Source: Erinaceus europaeus (Eukaryota; Chordata; Mammalia; Eulipotyphla; Erinaceidae). Taken from it: a DNA stretch of 64,000 nt. The translations under genes and the position numbers were made by a program. The stretch is from assembly GCF_950295315.1 (NCBI RefSeq), contig NC_080177.1, positions 83,563,094 through 83,627,093 on the forward strand, in the 5' to 3' direction. The notes under the pieces were generated by a model, which saw only the letters and a list, made by a program, of their open reading frames with translations, did no database searches and had not been told where the DNA came from. Below are positions 31,713 through 43,120 of the stretch, piece by piece; the stretch's first letter is position 1, and each line of letters opens with the position of its first letter.

Positions 31713-32254
31713 TATATATTATTTTTATTGTATCAAATAAGTATGTGGTTAAATATAAAATGAGACAATGTTGCCTAATCAGTTAAGGCTAATTATACTT
31801 AAAAAGATCAATCAAGGAGAATGCTTGTTCACCGTGTGTATTATCATGTACATAGACAAGATAAACAAAGAGGTTTTTTCTTAAGTCATTTTCATATTCA
31901 GTGTCCAACTCTTTGAATTATTTTAGTTGGCATTCTATATATTTTTTTTCTACACATGTTTATGTGTTTGTTTTGTTTTGAAGCAGTGTTAGGATCTGGC
32001 ACATCAGTGATCCCACAACTACCGAGTGACTTTCCATTCCTCAGGAAGAAAAAAAGAAAAAAAACAAAGAGCAGACACAGAGAACTACACTGTAGCCCCA
32101 GCCCATGGAACAGTGTCCGAGATGAGACTTCCGTATGGGCGCAAACCCAGGACCCACCACAAGGTAAGCCAGGAGTGGTACTGGAGGAGCCGCCACCCAG
32201 TCTCTACAGTTTTCTTTTAAAAGTCACTGTGAAAAACCGAAGTCGTTACGCTCT
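31713..32254. other. unassigned sequence
   Basis: No recognised exon. The 104-aa frame at 31956-32270 ends in SINE sequence and lacks any domain signal. Confidence 0.4.
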
Positions 32255-32525
32255 GGCCTTAGGCAGGTAGCTCACAGAGTAGCACACACATCAAGATGGA
32301 CAGGGACCCAGTTTCAACCCCGGGCCACCACATCAGAGAGAAGCCTCTTGAGCAGTGGACAAGCACTGAATCTGCTCTCCTTCTGTATGTTTCTCTCCCT
32401 CTGCCTTAATCAAACTAAAAATCGAACAAAACAAACAGAAAATAAAAGCAACTGGGAGCACTGAAGTTCCGGAGACATTCAGTCCCTGCAATAACACCTG
32501 GGGCAGAAAAAAAAAAAAAAAAAAA
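32255..32525 (+). mobile_element. SINE family B, diverged, with 3' extension
   Basis: aggtagctcacagagtagca, ccagtttcaaccccgggcca, a CT-rich body, and the extension gcactgaagttccggagaca...caataacacctggg followed by poly(A). Confidence 0.7.
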
Positions 32526-32754
32526 CACAAACTTTTTTGGTTTGCTCTCCTTCTTAGATGCTGTAAACCCATTTACATGCTTTATTTTCATTTTATTGTC
32601 ATTTTAAAAATTGTTTTATTTAATTAATTTGAAAGGGCTTGAGGCTGGTATAATTTTACTCTTCCAGACCATTGCAGTTCTTTCCTTAGTTGCCACCAAG
32701 GTTATCGCCTGGACAGGGTGCTCACAAGCTTACTGATCTCGGCAGCTATTGTTC
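32526..32754. other. unassigned sequence
   Basis: No recognised feature. Confidence 0.35.
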
Positions 32755-32906
32755 TCCTTTCTTTTATCTCCTAGGACAAAGAGAAATTGAAAAGGGAGAC
32801 AGAGGTAGAGGGGAAGAAAGAGAGTTGCCTTCAACAGGGCTGCATCACTACTGAGGATTTCCTCCCTTTAGGTGGGAGCCAGGGGCTTGAACTCAAGTCT
32901 TTGTTG

Positions 32907-32959
<53 letters not shown>

Positions 32960-32990
32960 CGCGCGCGCATGACAGAGGCTGGCCCCTCCT
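32755..32990 (-). mobile_element. SINE, antisense, with TG/CG expansion
   Basis: gacaaagagaaattgaaaag body, cctccctttaggtgggagcc and caggggcttgaactcaagtc (complement of the B box). The head is replaced by a (TG)n(CG)n tract. Confidence 0.7.
32909..32969. repeat. (GT)n followed by (GC)n
   Basis: About 42 bp of GT (32909-32950) run directly into about 19 bp of alternating GC (32951-32969). Both are alternating purine-pyrimidine, which favours Z-DNA. Confidence 0.95.
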
Positions 32991-34589
32991 GGTGAGCTTC
33001 CTTCTTTAGTTCAAGGCAGGCAGTGAGCTCTAGAGAGAGAATACAGCCTTCAGAGTTTCCTCCAGGGCCATAGGTTACAAAGTCGGCCTCTTAGCAGCCC
33101 CTCATGGTAATTTTCAGACTTAGAAAGAGAATGTTGGAGGGAATGGCATCTGTGAGGAGCCATCCTCACCCCCCAGGAGGAAAACAAACAAACGAACAAG
33201 AATTGCCAGAGTAGAGCATGTCCTTGTCAATGTATCTAGCTGCTCTCAGTGTTACTGTTGATAGACTAGGACAAACTAGACTGCAAACTAGACTGTTTCC
33301 AAACTGACATCTAGGAGCGCCCGCTGCACCTTGCTGCCTTGTCACTGTTACTCCTTTCTGTGTGTTTGTTAGTTTCAATCCCTCCAGTACTGTGTGTCCT
33401 AGAGACCAATACAGGTAAGACGTTTTGTTCCTGACCTTTTTCTCATCCTGTAGTTTATAAATTATTGGAAGGGGTTCAGTATCAGTTACCTATTTCTGCC
33501 ATAAAATATCACCGCGCACCGAGTGACTTAGAATTCAAAACTTATCATCGAATGTGGCTGATTTTCCGTGTTTCTAAAGATTCAAGATGAAGATGTGGGC
33601 CATGCCACTTTGCTGGCCCATGTTTGCTTTGTGCTCCCTGGAGTGGAGAGCCAGCAGAGAACGGGGCTCCACCTGCATCTGTCCCCAGCATCTGTCCACT
33701 TGCATCTGACCCCAGCAGCCACCTGGTCCCTCCCAGGGCCTGGTCCGCAAAAGACACGTGCTCTTCCTGGAGGGCTGCCTTGCAGACCCCCACAATGGGA
33801 GTTTTGGTCTTTTGCAGGACTAGTGATATAAGCTGAATGCTTTTTTTCTCCTGGCCCGCTGTGGCTGGGGGCCTCAGCTCCCTGTCAGGCAGTCACTAGG
33901 ACGCACACACACAGTGGACTGTGCTTTGAGCTTTCTGGTAGTGGCTCTGTTTCCTGCTTTTAGTACAGTTTCTTTTTATTAATCACATGGCAGGGACTTT
34001 ATATAAAATCAGCTTAGTGTTTGATCATTTATACCAACCATAGGCTAATTAAAGCACTGTAACATGTGACAACAAACATTTGGTAAGTTAGATGTATCAA
34101 ACGTGTATTAAAATTGACGATACTTTCGACATGCAGTGGGTTCAGCATCAGTCAAGGACTAGATTCATGACAGAAAATAATAGCCAAGCAGTTCATTGCA
34201 AGAGAAATGACACAGTGACAGGCCATTGCAACAGTCAGCTCTGAGGACCAGATTTTAGTTTCCAAATATCATTTTCTAATCGACACATATGAAAGACATT
34301 TTTTTTAATCTTACTATAGTACGCAGAAGGTTCTCAGGCAACAGTTGCACCTATTTCTTTTTCAAATTATCATCAAATGGATAGTTAATATTAAGTTCAA
34401 AATCTACAGCACACAACTTACCATCTACTCATATGGAGGTAAGATGATACCACCAGTTTCTTGCATGTGCAGTAGTGGAAATGGTTCTCATGCAGTCTTC
34501 ATGGTCAGCAGCTGTAAAATGGTAAGACACATCCCAATTTCAGAGGCAAAACACAAAACAAAACATGAGGGAAAAGTGTGCAAAGTGGA
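32991..34589. other. unassigned sequence, possible old repeat near 33478
   Basis: 33478-33560 (tatcagttacctatttctgc, cgagtgacttagaattcaaa) resembles the start of an old mammalian interspersed repeat. The GC-rich segment 33560-33840 has overlapping frames on both strands but no recognised domain or splice signal. Confidence 0.35.
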
Positions 34590-34880
34590 ATAAGACACAG
34601 CGGTTTACCCAGCTGCACACACACATTACCCTGCTCAAGGACCCAGGTCCAGTCTGGTCCCCACCTGCAGGAGCAGTGAAGTAATATGGCAGGTATCTCT
34701 TTCTCTCTCTCTCCTTTCTAAATTTCTCCTCTCCCTTTCTAAATTTCTTTCTTTTCTAGCAAATTAAAAAAAAAAATTAAAAATCTTAAAAAAAAAAAAA
34801 AAAAGGCCTATGAGAGTGGTAGATTCATCGTGCAGGCACCAAGCTTCGGCAATAGCCCTGTTGACAAAATAAATGCATAA
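34590..34880 (+). mobile_element. SINE family B, diverged, with 3' extension
   Basis: ctcaaggacccaggtccagt, cacctgcaggagcagtgaag, a CT-rich body, poly(A), and the extension ggtagattcatcgtgcaggc...ggcaatagccctg. Confidence 0.75.
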
Positions 34881-34934
34881 AGGAAGGAAGGAAAGAAGGG
34901 GAAGGGAGGGAGGGAGGGAGGAAAGGAAGAAAGG
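34881..34934. repeat. (GGAA)n/(GGGA)n microsatellite at a SINE tail
   Basis: Purine repeat that grows directly from the SINE 3' end. Confidence 0.93.
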
Positions 34935-35369
34935 TGGAGATGCCAAACCTGAGAGGTCAGCCCTCTGCATCCAATAATCTAGTAAGACCTTCCCTAAGCC
35001 ATGGGGCTACATAGTCCCACCTCAAATGGCGCACATTCCCTAACAAGTCACAGACTCTAGACACAGATGAGGGCCTAAGAGACGGAGCACATGTGGACGT
35101 GCATCCACATTAGGGGGAGGATATAGACCAAAGTGAAAACCTAAAACAACAACAACTCAGTAGTCTTCTGTGATTACACTTCGACTGAATAAGCTCAGCA
35201 AGCCAGTAGAAGCACAGAAAGAAGACATCATAAACTGCCGCATCAAATATTTACTTGGCAAAAGGACACATGTACTAAAGGGTCATTGTCCCTACGACAA
35301 CCTCTAGTAAGATCATCAAACAAGTCAAATGCAGCAAAACTTAATAAGCTTGTCAGATAAAGAAAGGAC
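34935..35369. other. unassigned sequence
   Basis: No recognised feature. Confidence 0.4.
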
Positions 35370-35625
35370 TTAGGGAGTTGGGCGGTAGGTGGGACAAAAT
35401 GCAAGGACCAGCGTAAAGATCCAGGTTCGAGCCCCCAGCTCCCCACCTGCAGGGGAGTCGCATCACAAGCAGTGAAGCAGGTCTGCAGGTGTCTGTCTTT
35501 CTCTCCCCCTTTCTGTCTTCCCCTCTTCTCTCCATTTCTCTCTGTCCTATCTAACAACGATGACATCAACAACAGTAACTACAACAACAATAACAAGAGC
35601 AACAAAAAGGGGGAAAAAAAAAAAA
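35370..35625 (+). mobile_element. SINE family A, short head deletion
   Basis: gggagttgggcggtag joins directly to gtgggacaaaatgcaaggac, so about 20 bp of the A-box region are lost. The B box ggttcgagccccc and the body are intact. Confidence 0.9.
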
Positions 35626-36399
35626 GAACTACAAAAGCTGGGTAAGGGCAGGAGACTGGCTCACTTTAACGACAGTCTTTTTGGTCAACACTAAGTCACC
35701 CATCATCTGAGGCCCCAGTCAGAGGATCCTGGGATTCCCACACAGGTATGATGGGCCTCGACTTCTAACAGACCCCTCTCTCCACTGTCACTGGTCACTT
35801 CCATCAGGAACATCATCACAAGTCCTCCTGTGGCCCCTCCGTGACCTGCCCTCACAGACCCTCACAGGTCCCAGCCATGGCAGGGACCCCCACTCCCTGA
35901 AAAGAGGCCGGTCAGCCCACTCTGCCCCTCGAGGAAGACGGTTCCTGCCATGAGTGCAGCCTAGAATGTTTCCAGCTGGGACCATGGACTGTGAGCTCAG
36001 ACTGACAGGGACTCAGAGGCCACACAGGCTCCTGTGCTGAATAGGAATAGACACGGGCCCTGGGTCAGATTGCTGGGGCAAACAGTTAATGGTTCAAGCT
36101 TACCTCACTTCTCACATTGAAAATGGTCCCTTTCTGTAGCTCTTACCTCACTGCACACCCCTCACACATGCATAATTGCATTAGTGTAACTGTCAGCCAG
36201 CATAAACAGACACCAAATAGCATCACACATCTAACAACTAATACTGGTAAATATATAAAAAGCTTGCAACTAGGTAGACTCAAACAGAACTTGATGAACT
36301 CACAAAGCTGACATCATGTATACCCACATATTATGAGCACAAAGGACTCCATCACCTGGCAGGGAAATCAACCTTCACACAGTAATTAAAAGATGCCAT
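35626..36399. other. unassigned sequence
   Basis: No recognised exon or repeat. The 65-aa antisense frame at 35788-35985 is unsupported. Confidence 0.4.
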
Positions 36400-36985
36400 C
36401 AGAGAAGATAGTCAAGATTTAAGCCCTCAGCCAATCTCACCTAGATTCTAACTGTATAAGTTCATTTAAAGTAGCCTCTAAAATAACTAAAATAGGTCTA
36501 CTAACTATCTACTAAATGGAGTTCTTCATGAACTATTCCAGTCTTCAGGTTCATGATTAGTTAACAAATGTTTTGGCTAGTTCATGATTAGTTAACAAAT
36601 GTTAATTTTTTTTCAGCCACCAGGTCCCAGATGCTAACATGATGCCAATGGGACTTCCCTGGGCAGAGGACCCCACCAATGTGTCTTGGAGCCCAGCTTC
36701 CCCAGAGCCCCACCCTACTAGGAAAAGAGAGAGACAGGCTGGGAGTATGGACTGACCTGTCAACGCCCATGTGCAGCGGGGAAGCAATTACAGAAGCCAG
36801 ACCTTCCACCTTCTGCACCTCACAATGACCCTGGGTCCATGCTCCCAGAGGGATAGAGAATGGGAAAGCTATCAGGGGAGGGGATGGGATACGGCGTTCT
36901 GGTGGTGGGAACTGTGTGGAGTTGTAGCCCTCTTATCCTATGGTTTTTTGTCAGTTTCCTTTTTATAAATAAAAAAAATTTAAAA
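36400..36985 (+). mobile_element. LINE-like 3'-end repeat (family E), copy 3
   Basis: Collinear with 505-1345. It contains a 24-bp direct repeat (gttcatgattagttaacaaa... at 36549-36572 and 36580-36603) and ends in an A-rich tail after tttataaataaaaaaaattt. Confidence 0.7.
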
Positions 36986-37879
36986 ATCAAATCAAATCAT
37001 TATTAATAAAGGAATCTCTATAAGTGTGTTTTAGATTCTAAATATGTTCTTCTTTTAATTCATTTATTATAAAGCATTCAATATGAGCTCCTGTTTGGGG
37101 TCTGATTTGTTCTCACACTGGATGAGGAGATAATGACAGTCTGTGGTACATTTCCTCTCCAAATGACCCCAAAGACTAACTCAGAAAAACAATGCATAGC
37201 CTGATAGAGAAGCACACAATTGCAGCTAGAATGTAGCCTTACCCCACACAGTTCCCTTCCATTATCAACAAGTGAAGCCTGGGTGAACAAAAGATGACTT
37301 GGCAATGGTAATACCAATTCTAGGCGCAAAAGAGGCTTTGGAAAACATTGTAATAACTGTAAAATTATTGCAAAATAAATGGTGGCTTGTGCTAAATGTG
37401 TATGTTTTGATTGTTCACAGTTTAATTACTGACCCATGTACACCACTGTTCCCTTTTCATGTCAAAGCTACTCACTTAAAGTCATTTATGATGTTGTTAT
37501 TGCCTTAGCAGAAAGTTAAAAGCCAAAAAAAAAAAATTTTTTTTGTCTTTGAATGGCAAATAAGACTCAGGAATCTTTGTATTCCTAGATATTGCTAGCA
37601 TCTTCATAATCACTAGAGTAGACAGATTAGGCAGCCACCATTTAAGACAATGTAACACAAGCAGGATACAGAAGTAAGTACTTTGGCATCAAAAGTCAGG
37701 TGGGAAGGTCACGTCTTTCATTACGCCCTATCTAACTTCCTCCTTAGTGTTCCAGTCTAGGGGTAAAGGTGATACGCACAGCACTGTCGTGATCATTTAC
37801 TATGTTCACACGCAGAGATTTCCTGATAGTATAGCACCAAGTGATGGTTATTTCTCACATTTAAAATATTCAGACTCTA
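36986..37879. other. unassigned AT-rich sequence
   Basis: No recognised exon or repeat family. Confidence 0.4.
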
Positions 37880-38090
37880 AGGGGCCAGGCAGCAACAGCG
37901 GTGCACCTGGTTGCGCGCACATGTTACAGTGAGCAAGGGCCCAGGTTCAAGTCCCCATCCCCACTTGCAGGGGGAAAGCTTTGTGAGTAGTGAAGCAGGG
38001 CTGTAGGGGTCTCTGTCTCTCTCCTTGTAGCCCCCCTTCCCCTTTCATTTTCTCTGTCTAGCCAATAAAACTAAACCTTAAAAAAATTAA
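37880..38090 (+). mobile_element. SINE family B
   Basis: Head ggggccaggcagcaacagcg, gtgcacctggttgcgcgcac, B box ggttcaagtcccc, core agggggaaagctttgtgagt, a CT-rich body and ccaataaaactaaacc tail. Confidence 0.88.
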
Positions 38091-38596
38091 AAATACTCAT
38101 ACTTGATTCACATACAAGTGATTTCCTTCTTTTATTTTACCTTAATGAAAGATGAGGAAATACTCATGGATGCCGTGATTTGCCTTTGAAGTTAACTTTT
38201 TTGTGTATAACCTGCATCCCCATAACTAAAGATGTCTCAATGTCAAGAACTTTCTTCTACATTTTGTAATACACCCCCCCACCCTGTACAGCCTGAAAAA
38301 TGTCCCGAAGGACATAAAATAAATTCTTACAAATAAAAAACTGTAAAAAAAAACATCAACTGAAGCATTACAGTCGCAAGTGAGTTCCAAGATTAATAAC
38401 AGTGCTTGCACTGAGGTTGTGGATTTTGGCTTAGACAGTATAGAAAACGCTTCTCTTGCCAAATCAGAGCGTGGTAAGTCTGTTCTACTGCCAGCACTAT
38501 GTTCCTTCAAATCCTGTCACAGCAGATCTGTGGGTGTTGAGAACTTTAATATCTCAGAAATAAGTATGCTACGCTTAGGGGGAAAAATACCTAGAG
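38091..38596. other. unassigned sequence
   Basis: Frames on both strands at 38226-38510 overlap one another. No domain is recognised. Confidence 0.4.
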
Positions 38597-39015
38597 ATGG
38601 AGGCAGACGGTGGTGCACCTGGTTAAGCGCACACAACATGAGCCACGGTGACCCAGTTCGAAGCCCTGCGCCCCAGCTTCAGGGAGAAAACTTCATGTGT
38701 GGTGAAACAGGGCTGCAGGTGCCCCCTGACTCTCTCTCTCTCTCTCTCTGTTTTAAAGTTTTAATTTTTATTATTTATATTTATTCATAGGATAGAAACA
38801 GCCAGAAATCAAGAAGGAAGGGGGAGACAGAGAGACACTGGCAGCCCTGCTTTACCACTCTCAAGGCTCAACCCCTGCAAGTGGGGAGCAGGGGTTTGAA
38901 CCAGGGTCCTTGAGCATTGTAAGATGTGTGTTTAACATGGTGCGCCACCACCTGCCCTCCGTCTATCCCTCCCTAGCTCTCCTGCACTCTCAATTTTTCT
39001 CTGCCCTATCAAGTA
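38597..39015 (+). mobile_element. SINE family B, split by an antisense SINE
   Basis: 38597-38751 carries the head (cagacggtggtgcacctggt), B-box region, core and start of the CT body. The rest of the body (ctatccctccctagctctcc...ctctgccctatcaag) resumes at about 38961. The interval holds the antisense copy at 38752-38960. Confidence 0.75.
38752..38960 (-). mobile_element. SINE family B, antisense, nested
   Basis: Tail complement tattatttatatttattcat, body, gcaggggtttgaaccagggt (complement of the B box) and aacatggtgcgccaccacct (complement of the head). Confidence 0.85.
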
Positions 39016-39117
39016 TAACAGGAAAGGAGAGAGGAGGAAAGGGGAGGGGAGTGAAGGGGACGGGAGGGGAGCAAAGGAAAGGAAAGGGGAGGGGAGAGGA
39101 GAGGAGAGGAAAAGAAA
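39016..39117. repeat. GGGGA/GGAAA-rich purine tract
   Basis: Impure purine repeat extending from the SINE tail on the left. Confidence 0.9.
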
Positions 39118-39564
39118 GATCACTAGTGACAAATTAGGGTTTATTTTAAGCAAATTTTGTATGATATCTATACCTACTGATAATGTCTAAGAAGCCAAAG
39201 ATTCTTTGTACTAATTAAAGGAATCATCACACATACAAAATCAGTTTTGCTGCCGAATCACAAAGACACAGGAGCCATCAATGACCAGACTAAGTCCCAC
39301 ACTGTTGCGTGAGCCAGCACCCAGCCCTCTTCCTCATGTCTGTCTACACACAAACATGTGACATTAAGAAACTGCAAATATTAGTTAACAGACGTCTAAG
39401 AACCTCCCAGGTATTATGTTTCAAAACCAATGCCAAATTTTATCAGGCTTTTTCAAATTGCCATACATTTTTAAGGATTTATTTTAATTTATTTCATTTG
39501 CGTGAGATAGAGAAAAGGGAGAGAGAAAAAAAAAATCCATGAGCCTAAACAATACATTCATCCA
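39118..39564. other. unassigned sequence
   Basis: AT-rich. gatagagaaaagggagagag near 39508 may be a decayed antisense SINE end. Confidence 0.4.
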
Positions 39565-39837
39565 GGGGGCCTGATGGTAGGGAACAGAGTACTGAGCTCA
39601 AGTACACATGCAAAGACTTGGTTCAAGCCCCAGATCCCCACCTGCAGCAGGGGCACGTCATGAGTAGTAAAGCAGGGATGCAGGGGTCTCTCTGTCTCTC
39701 TCCCTCTCTATCTCCACCTCCTCTCTCAACTTCCCTCTGATCGATCCAATAAATACGATGGGAAACAAATGGCCAACAGGTGTGGTGGATTTGTAGTGCA
39801 GGCACCAAGCCCCAGACACTGCAGACACTGGAGAAGG
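39565..39837 (+). mobile_element. SINE family B with 3' extension, seeding a minisatellite
   Basis: Head ggggcctgatggtagggaac, B-box side ggttcaagccccagatcccc, core and CT body. The extension aacaggtgtggtggatttgt...caggcaccaagccccag follows. Its 3' end passes directly into the purine minisatellite. Confidence 0.85.
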
Positions 39838-40220
39838 AGGGGGAGAGAGGGGGAGAGAGGGGGAGAGAGAGGGAGGGAGAGGGAGGGAGAGGGAGGGAGA
39901 GGGAGGGAGAGGGAGGGAGAGGGAGGGAGAGGGAGGGAGAGGGAGGGAGAGGGAGGGAGAGGGAGGGAGAGGGAGGGAGAGGGAGGGAGAGGGAGGGAGA
40001 GGGAGGGAGAGGGAGGGAGAGGGAGGGAGAGGGAGGGAGAGGGAGGGAGAGGGAGGGAGAGGGAGGGAGAGGGAGGGAGAGGGAGGGAGAGGGAGGGAGA
40101 GGGAGGGAGAGGGAGGGAGAGGGAGGGAGAGGGAGGGAGAGGGAGGGAGAGGGAGGGAGAGGGAGGGAGAGGGAGGGAGAGAGAGGGAGAGAGAGGGAGA
40201 GAGAGGGAGAGAGAGGGAGA
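39838..40220. repeat. 10-bp purine minisatellite (GGGAGGGAGA)n
   Basis: 31 consecutive perfect units fill 39871-40180. The edges are variants: gggagagagg on the left and gagagggaga on the right. A 10-bp unit cycles through all three frames without stops, which explains the 176-207-aa Arg/Glu/Gly-rich and Ser/Pro/Leu-rich frames on the two strands. None is a gene. Confidence 0.98.
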
Positions 40221-41580
40221 AGCAACACATCCAACTCTCCAGAGCCAATCCAGCAAGCCCAGGCACGAAAGTCTCCACCAAGTAAGGTATTTCCCCAGCT
40301 AGCCTGGATTGTTGCTGAGAAATTTCACTTCAGAAACAGGTCAAGCAACATTCAGTTTCTGTCAACAGAGTCAGTTTGGTGAACTATCAGTCCAGACTTA
40401 GAAGATACAAAAAGAGAGAAATGCTTTAGCCTTATATACGTGGGAGTCTGAAGATCTAAATCTTCAAGCTAAGAGCATAGGCTGCAAGGTTTACATTTAG
40501 AGAAAAAAACTATTTCTATGCAGTAAAAATATGCCAAGCTCTTTCATGCTTTAGAAACACTCCTGAGAAGGCAAGACCGACACAGCCAAGGCGTCCTCTC
40601 AGTTAAGTTTGTGAGTTTGCTTGATGACCAGAGGGACCCGAGAGAGTCTGCCATCCAAGTCCTTCATACTAGAGAGTGCCTTGAGTTTGGAGCCCAAACT
40701 CCTTCATTCTGTGATCGATCGTTATTTGAGGGTTAAGACTCCTAAAGCTTGGCATTTCAACTCTGGGGTCTCATTCTCACATCTGCAAAAGAAGGAAAAT
40801 AATTCTCCCTTTCGGGCTATAAGGACAATCGTCTTCATCTTCTGCTGCCCCTGTCAACAGCGACCGCACCCTCGGGGACTGACAACACTGCCCAGCCACT
40901 GCTTTCTGGGTCCAGCGGCCACACATCTGAAAAGAATCACACTGGGCAAGTCAAAATCCTGCAGAGAGAGAGCCTGTTACCTTACTATCCAGGGCTTCTA
41001 GAGGCTGCCTGCATGCTGGCTTCCTGCACCATCTTCTCACTCTGCCACTGACGCCCCTCCCTCTCCCGCCTCCCCTTTTCAAGGACACTTTTAATTGCAA
41101 CTGGATGCACATGGGGACGCCAGACTGCTTTCCCCAGCAACTTTAATTCTACTGCGAGGATCTTTTGCCTTTTCCCATTAATAGCACACTAGCAGGTGGT
41201 TCTGAGGGGTGGAGGTGGGGGTGGGAGGTCAGAACATGGATACTTTGGGGGGAGCAATACTCAGCCCATCATCACATTGCCTCCGGTCATATGCCACCGT
41301 GTTTTAGTTAGTTTTCTGTCAGGAGAAATAAGAAAGAAGAAGCCAGGGTCTCCTTGCTAATTAAGTCAAAGTGGAGCTCACCTTACCCCCAGGCAGGTCC
41401 AAAGATGAGGACCAGAAAGAAGTAACATGTTGCAGTGTTGCAGGAACACACAATTAGTAGCAGACTTCTGAAGACAGGTCAGTGGGTTTCAAAATGAACT
41501 TTTGACCCCAAGTTGCCTAGAACAGCTCTACTTTCATAAATTTAATTCTTAATTTTTTTACCAAATTTCTTTTGCGAGTC
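40221..41580. other. unassigned sequence
   Basis: About 1.4 kb with no recognised repeat. The 126-codon frame at 40621-41001 has no recognised domain and its upstream start is TTG. Confidence 0.4.
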
Positions 41581-41690
41581 TCCTGTTCCCTCTCTGTAAA
41601 ATCAGGATAATATTACTTACCTCCAAGGCTTTTTGAAAATGGTTAAATGAGAAAATGCATGTAAAGAGCTTAGCCAAATCTGTGTGAAAT
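41581..41690 (+). mobile_element. MIR fragment
   Basis: cctctctgtaaaatcaggat, aatattacttacctcc, ggttaaatgagaaaatgcat and gtaaagagcttag follow the 3' half of the mammalian MIR consensus in order. Confidence 0.75.
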
Positions 41691-42208
41691 ATCAGAGCTC
41701 CTGTTAAGTTCCAGAAATGTCCTCAATGCCCTGGATAAGTGCGTTCACCTGACAGGAGCAGTTACACTAAGTCCTGAGGCCCTCTGGAGTCTGAGCACTT
41801 GACTACACTGATACCATGGTCTTTAGAGTTTATAGTGCAAGATCGTGTAAAAAGTTTTATATATATATATATATAGCCAATTAAAATATTTTCATGTAGA
41901 ACATGGACTTTACACACTATCTTTTCACCCATTAAGCAGAGGTATAAAGTGTCAAGTTCTGGAGAAATATATGAAAGTTCATTACTAAGCCTGGTCAAAT
42001 CTACTAGCTCCAGATACAATAGACTCTAAATACAGGACCTATGGGGATCACAGAGGTCATATTTTAACATATGTGCACATACATTATTTCTCCGTATGTG
42101 AATGTGTATATACCACATTGTACATATTTATGTACACATATATTCTTTAAATATGAGTATATATATATATATCACAGACATATATGCACATATGTTAAAA
42201 CAAGGCTA
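41691..42208. other. unassigned sequence with (TA)n
   Basis: Short TA repeats at about 41858-41875 and 42155-42172. No gene is recognised. Confidence 0.45.
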
Positions 42209-42357
42209 ATTTACACAATTTTCGAAATTTATTATGAAGGGGTTGTAATTAGTAAGGCCTAATTCAAGCTAAATCTGTCTTTTCCTTAAGTATAAACAAG
42301 ATAATCTCTCTATTTCTCCCACCCCTCTCAATTTCTCTCTTTCCTGTCAAATAAAAA
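42209..42357. repeat. local duplication, copy 1
   Basis: Matches 42623-42764 collinearly (atttacacaatttt, taattcaagctaaatctgtc, acccctctcaat, tttcctgtcaaataaaa), about 414 bp apart. Confidence 0.85.
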
Positions 42358-42460
42358 TCAAGTAGAAAGAAAAAAGAATGGCTGCTAGGAGCTGAGGATT
42401 CGTAGTGCCTGCACCCAGCTGCAGCAATAACCCTCGTGGCAAAATAAATAAAGAAATTCA
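42290..42460 (+). mobile_element. SINE 3' part with extension, 5'-truncated
   Basis: CT body cacccctctcaatttctctc, the tail, then the extension gctgctaggagctgaggatt...gcagcaataaccctcg. The head is absent. Confidence 0.65.
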
Positions 42461-42622
42461 TTAAGGAAACGTAAGCTAGATAATCACTTTCTGGTGGAAC
42501 ACTTCAAGAAAAGACGTGTGAGTGAAAGACTCTGGAAGTCCAGGGCAACCAGATCATGAAATGAATGGGTGACCTAAGAGTTACAGTGGGTGAGCAAAGA
42601 ATATGATACTTTATACACTTAT

Positions 42623-42764
42623 ATTTACACAATTTTAGAAATTTATCATGAAGGTGCTTGGTGCTTAGTAAGGCGTAATTCAAGCTAAATCTGTCTTAAG
42701 TATAAACTAGATAATCTATTTCCCCCACCCCTCTCAATATCTCTCTTTCCTGTCAAATAAAAGT
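42623..42764. repeat. local duplication, copy 2
   Basis: Second copy of 42209-42357, with several small indels. It includes the same truncated SINE body, so the duplication post-dates that SINE. Confidence 0.85.
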
Positions 42765-42955
42765 AAATAAAAAATAAAAGTAAAGAAAAAAAATAATAAT
42801 AAAAATAAAATGGATAGATTCCCCAAGTCAGGAGACCTGGAGTAACAGCGCTAATGCAGACATCTGTCCAGCTCCATAGCAAGAGCTTCTGAATAAATGC
42901 ATGTTCCTGGGTAACTACGACATTTTAGTAGTTAACTTTCTAGATCTGATTTAAG
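42765..42955. other. A-rich and unassigned sequence
   Basis: An A-rich tract at 42765-42815, then unassigned sequence. Confidence 0.4.
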
Positions 42956-42963
42956 TAGCATTT

Positions 42964-43112
42964 ATTTATTTATTATTGGATAGAGACAGAGAAATTAGGG
43001 AAGACACTGCTCATGAAGCTTTCCCCCTGAAAATGGGGGCCAGGGGCTTGAACCTGGGTTCTTGCACACTGTAATGTGTTTGCTTAACCAGGAGCACCAC
43101 TGCTTCTTCTTC
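42964..43112 (-). mobile_element. SINE family B, antisense
   Basis: Shortened copy with body deletion: caggggcttgaacctgggtt (complement of the B box) and the complement of the head ending ccaggagcaccactgcttc. Target-site duplication TAGCATTT at 42956-42963 and 43113-43120. Confidence 0.88.
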
Positions 43113-43120
43113 TAGCATTT

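Noticed and set aside
33568..33836. GC-rich overlapping frames as a possible exon
   Set aside because: Frames overlap on both strands, no recognised domain, and no convincing splice-site pair or conservation evidence available here.
39623..40382. Arg/Glu/Gly-rich (plus) and Ser/Pro/Leu-rich (minus) frames of 176-207 aa
   Set aside because: A 10-bp repeat without stops opens every frame on both strands.
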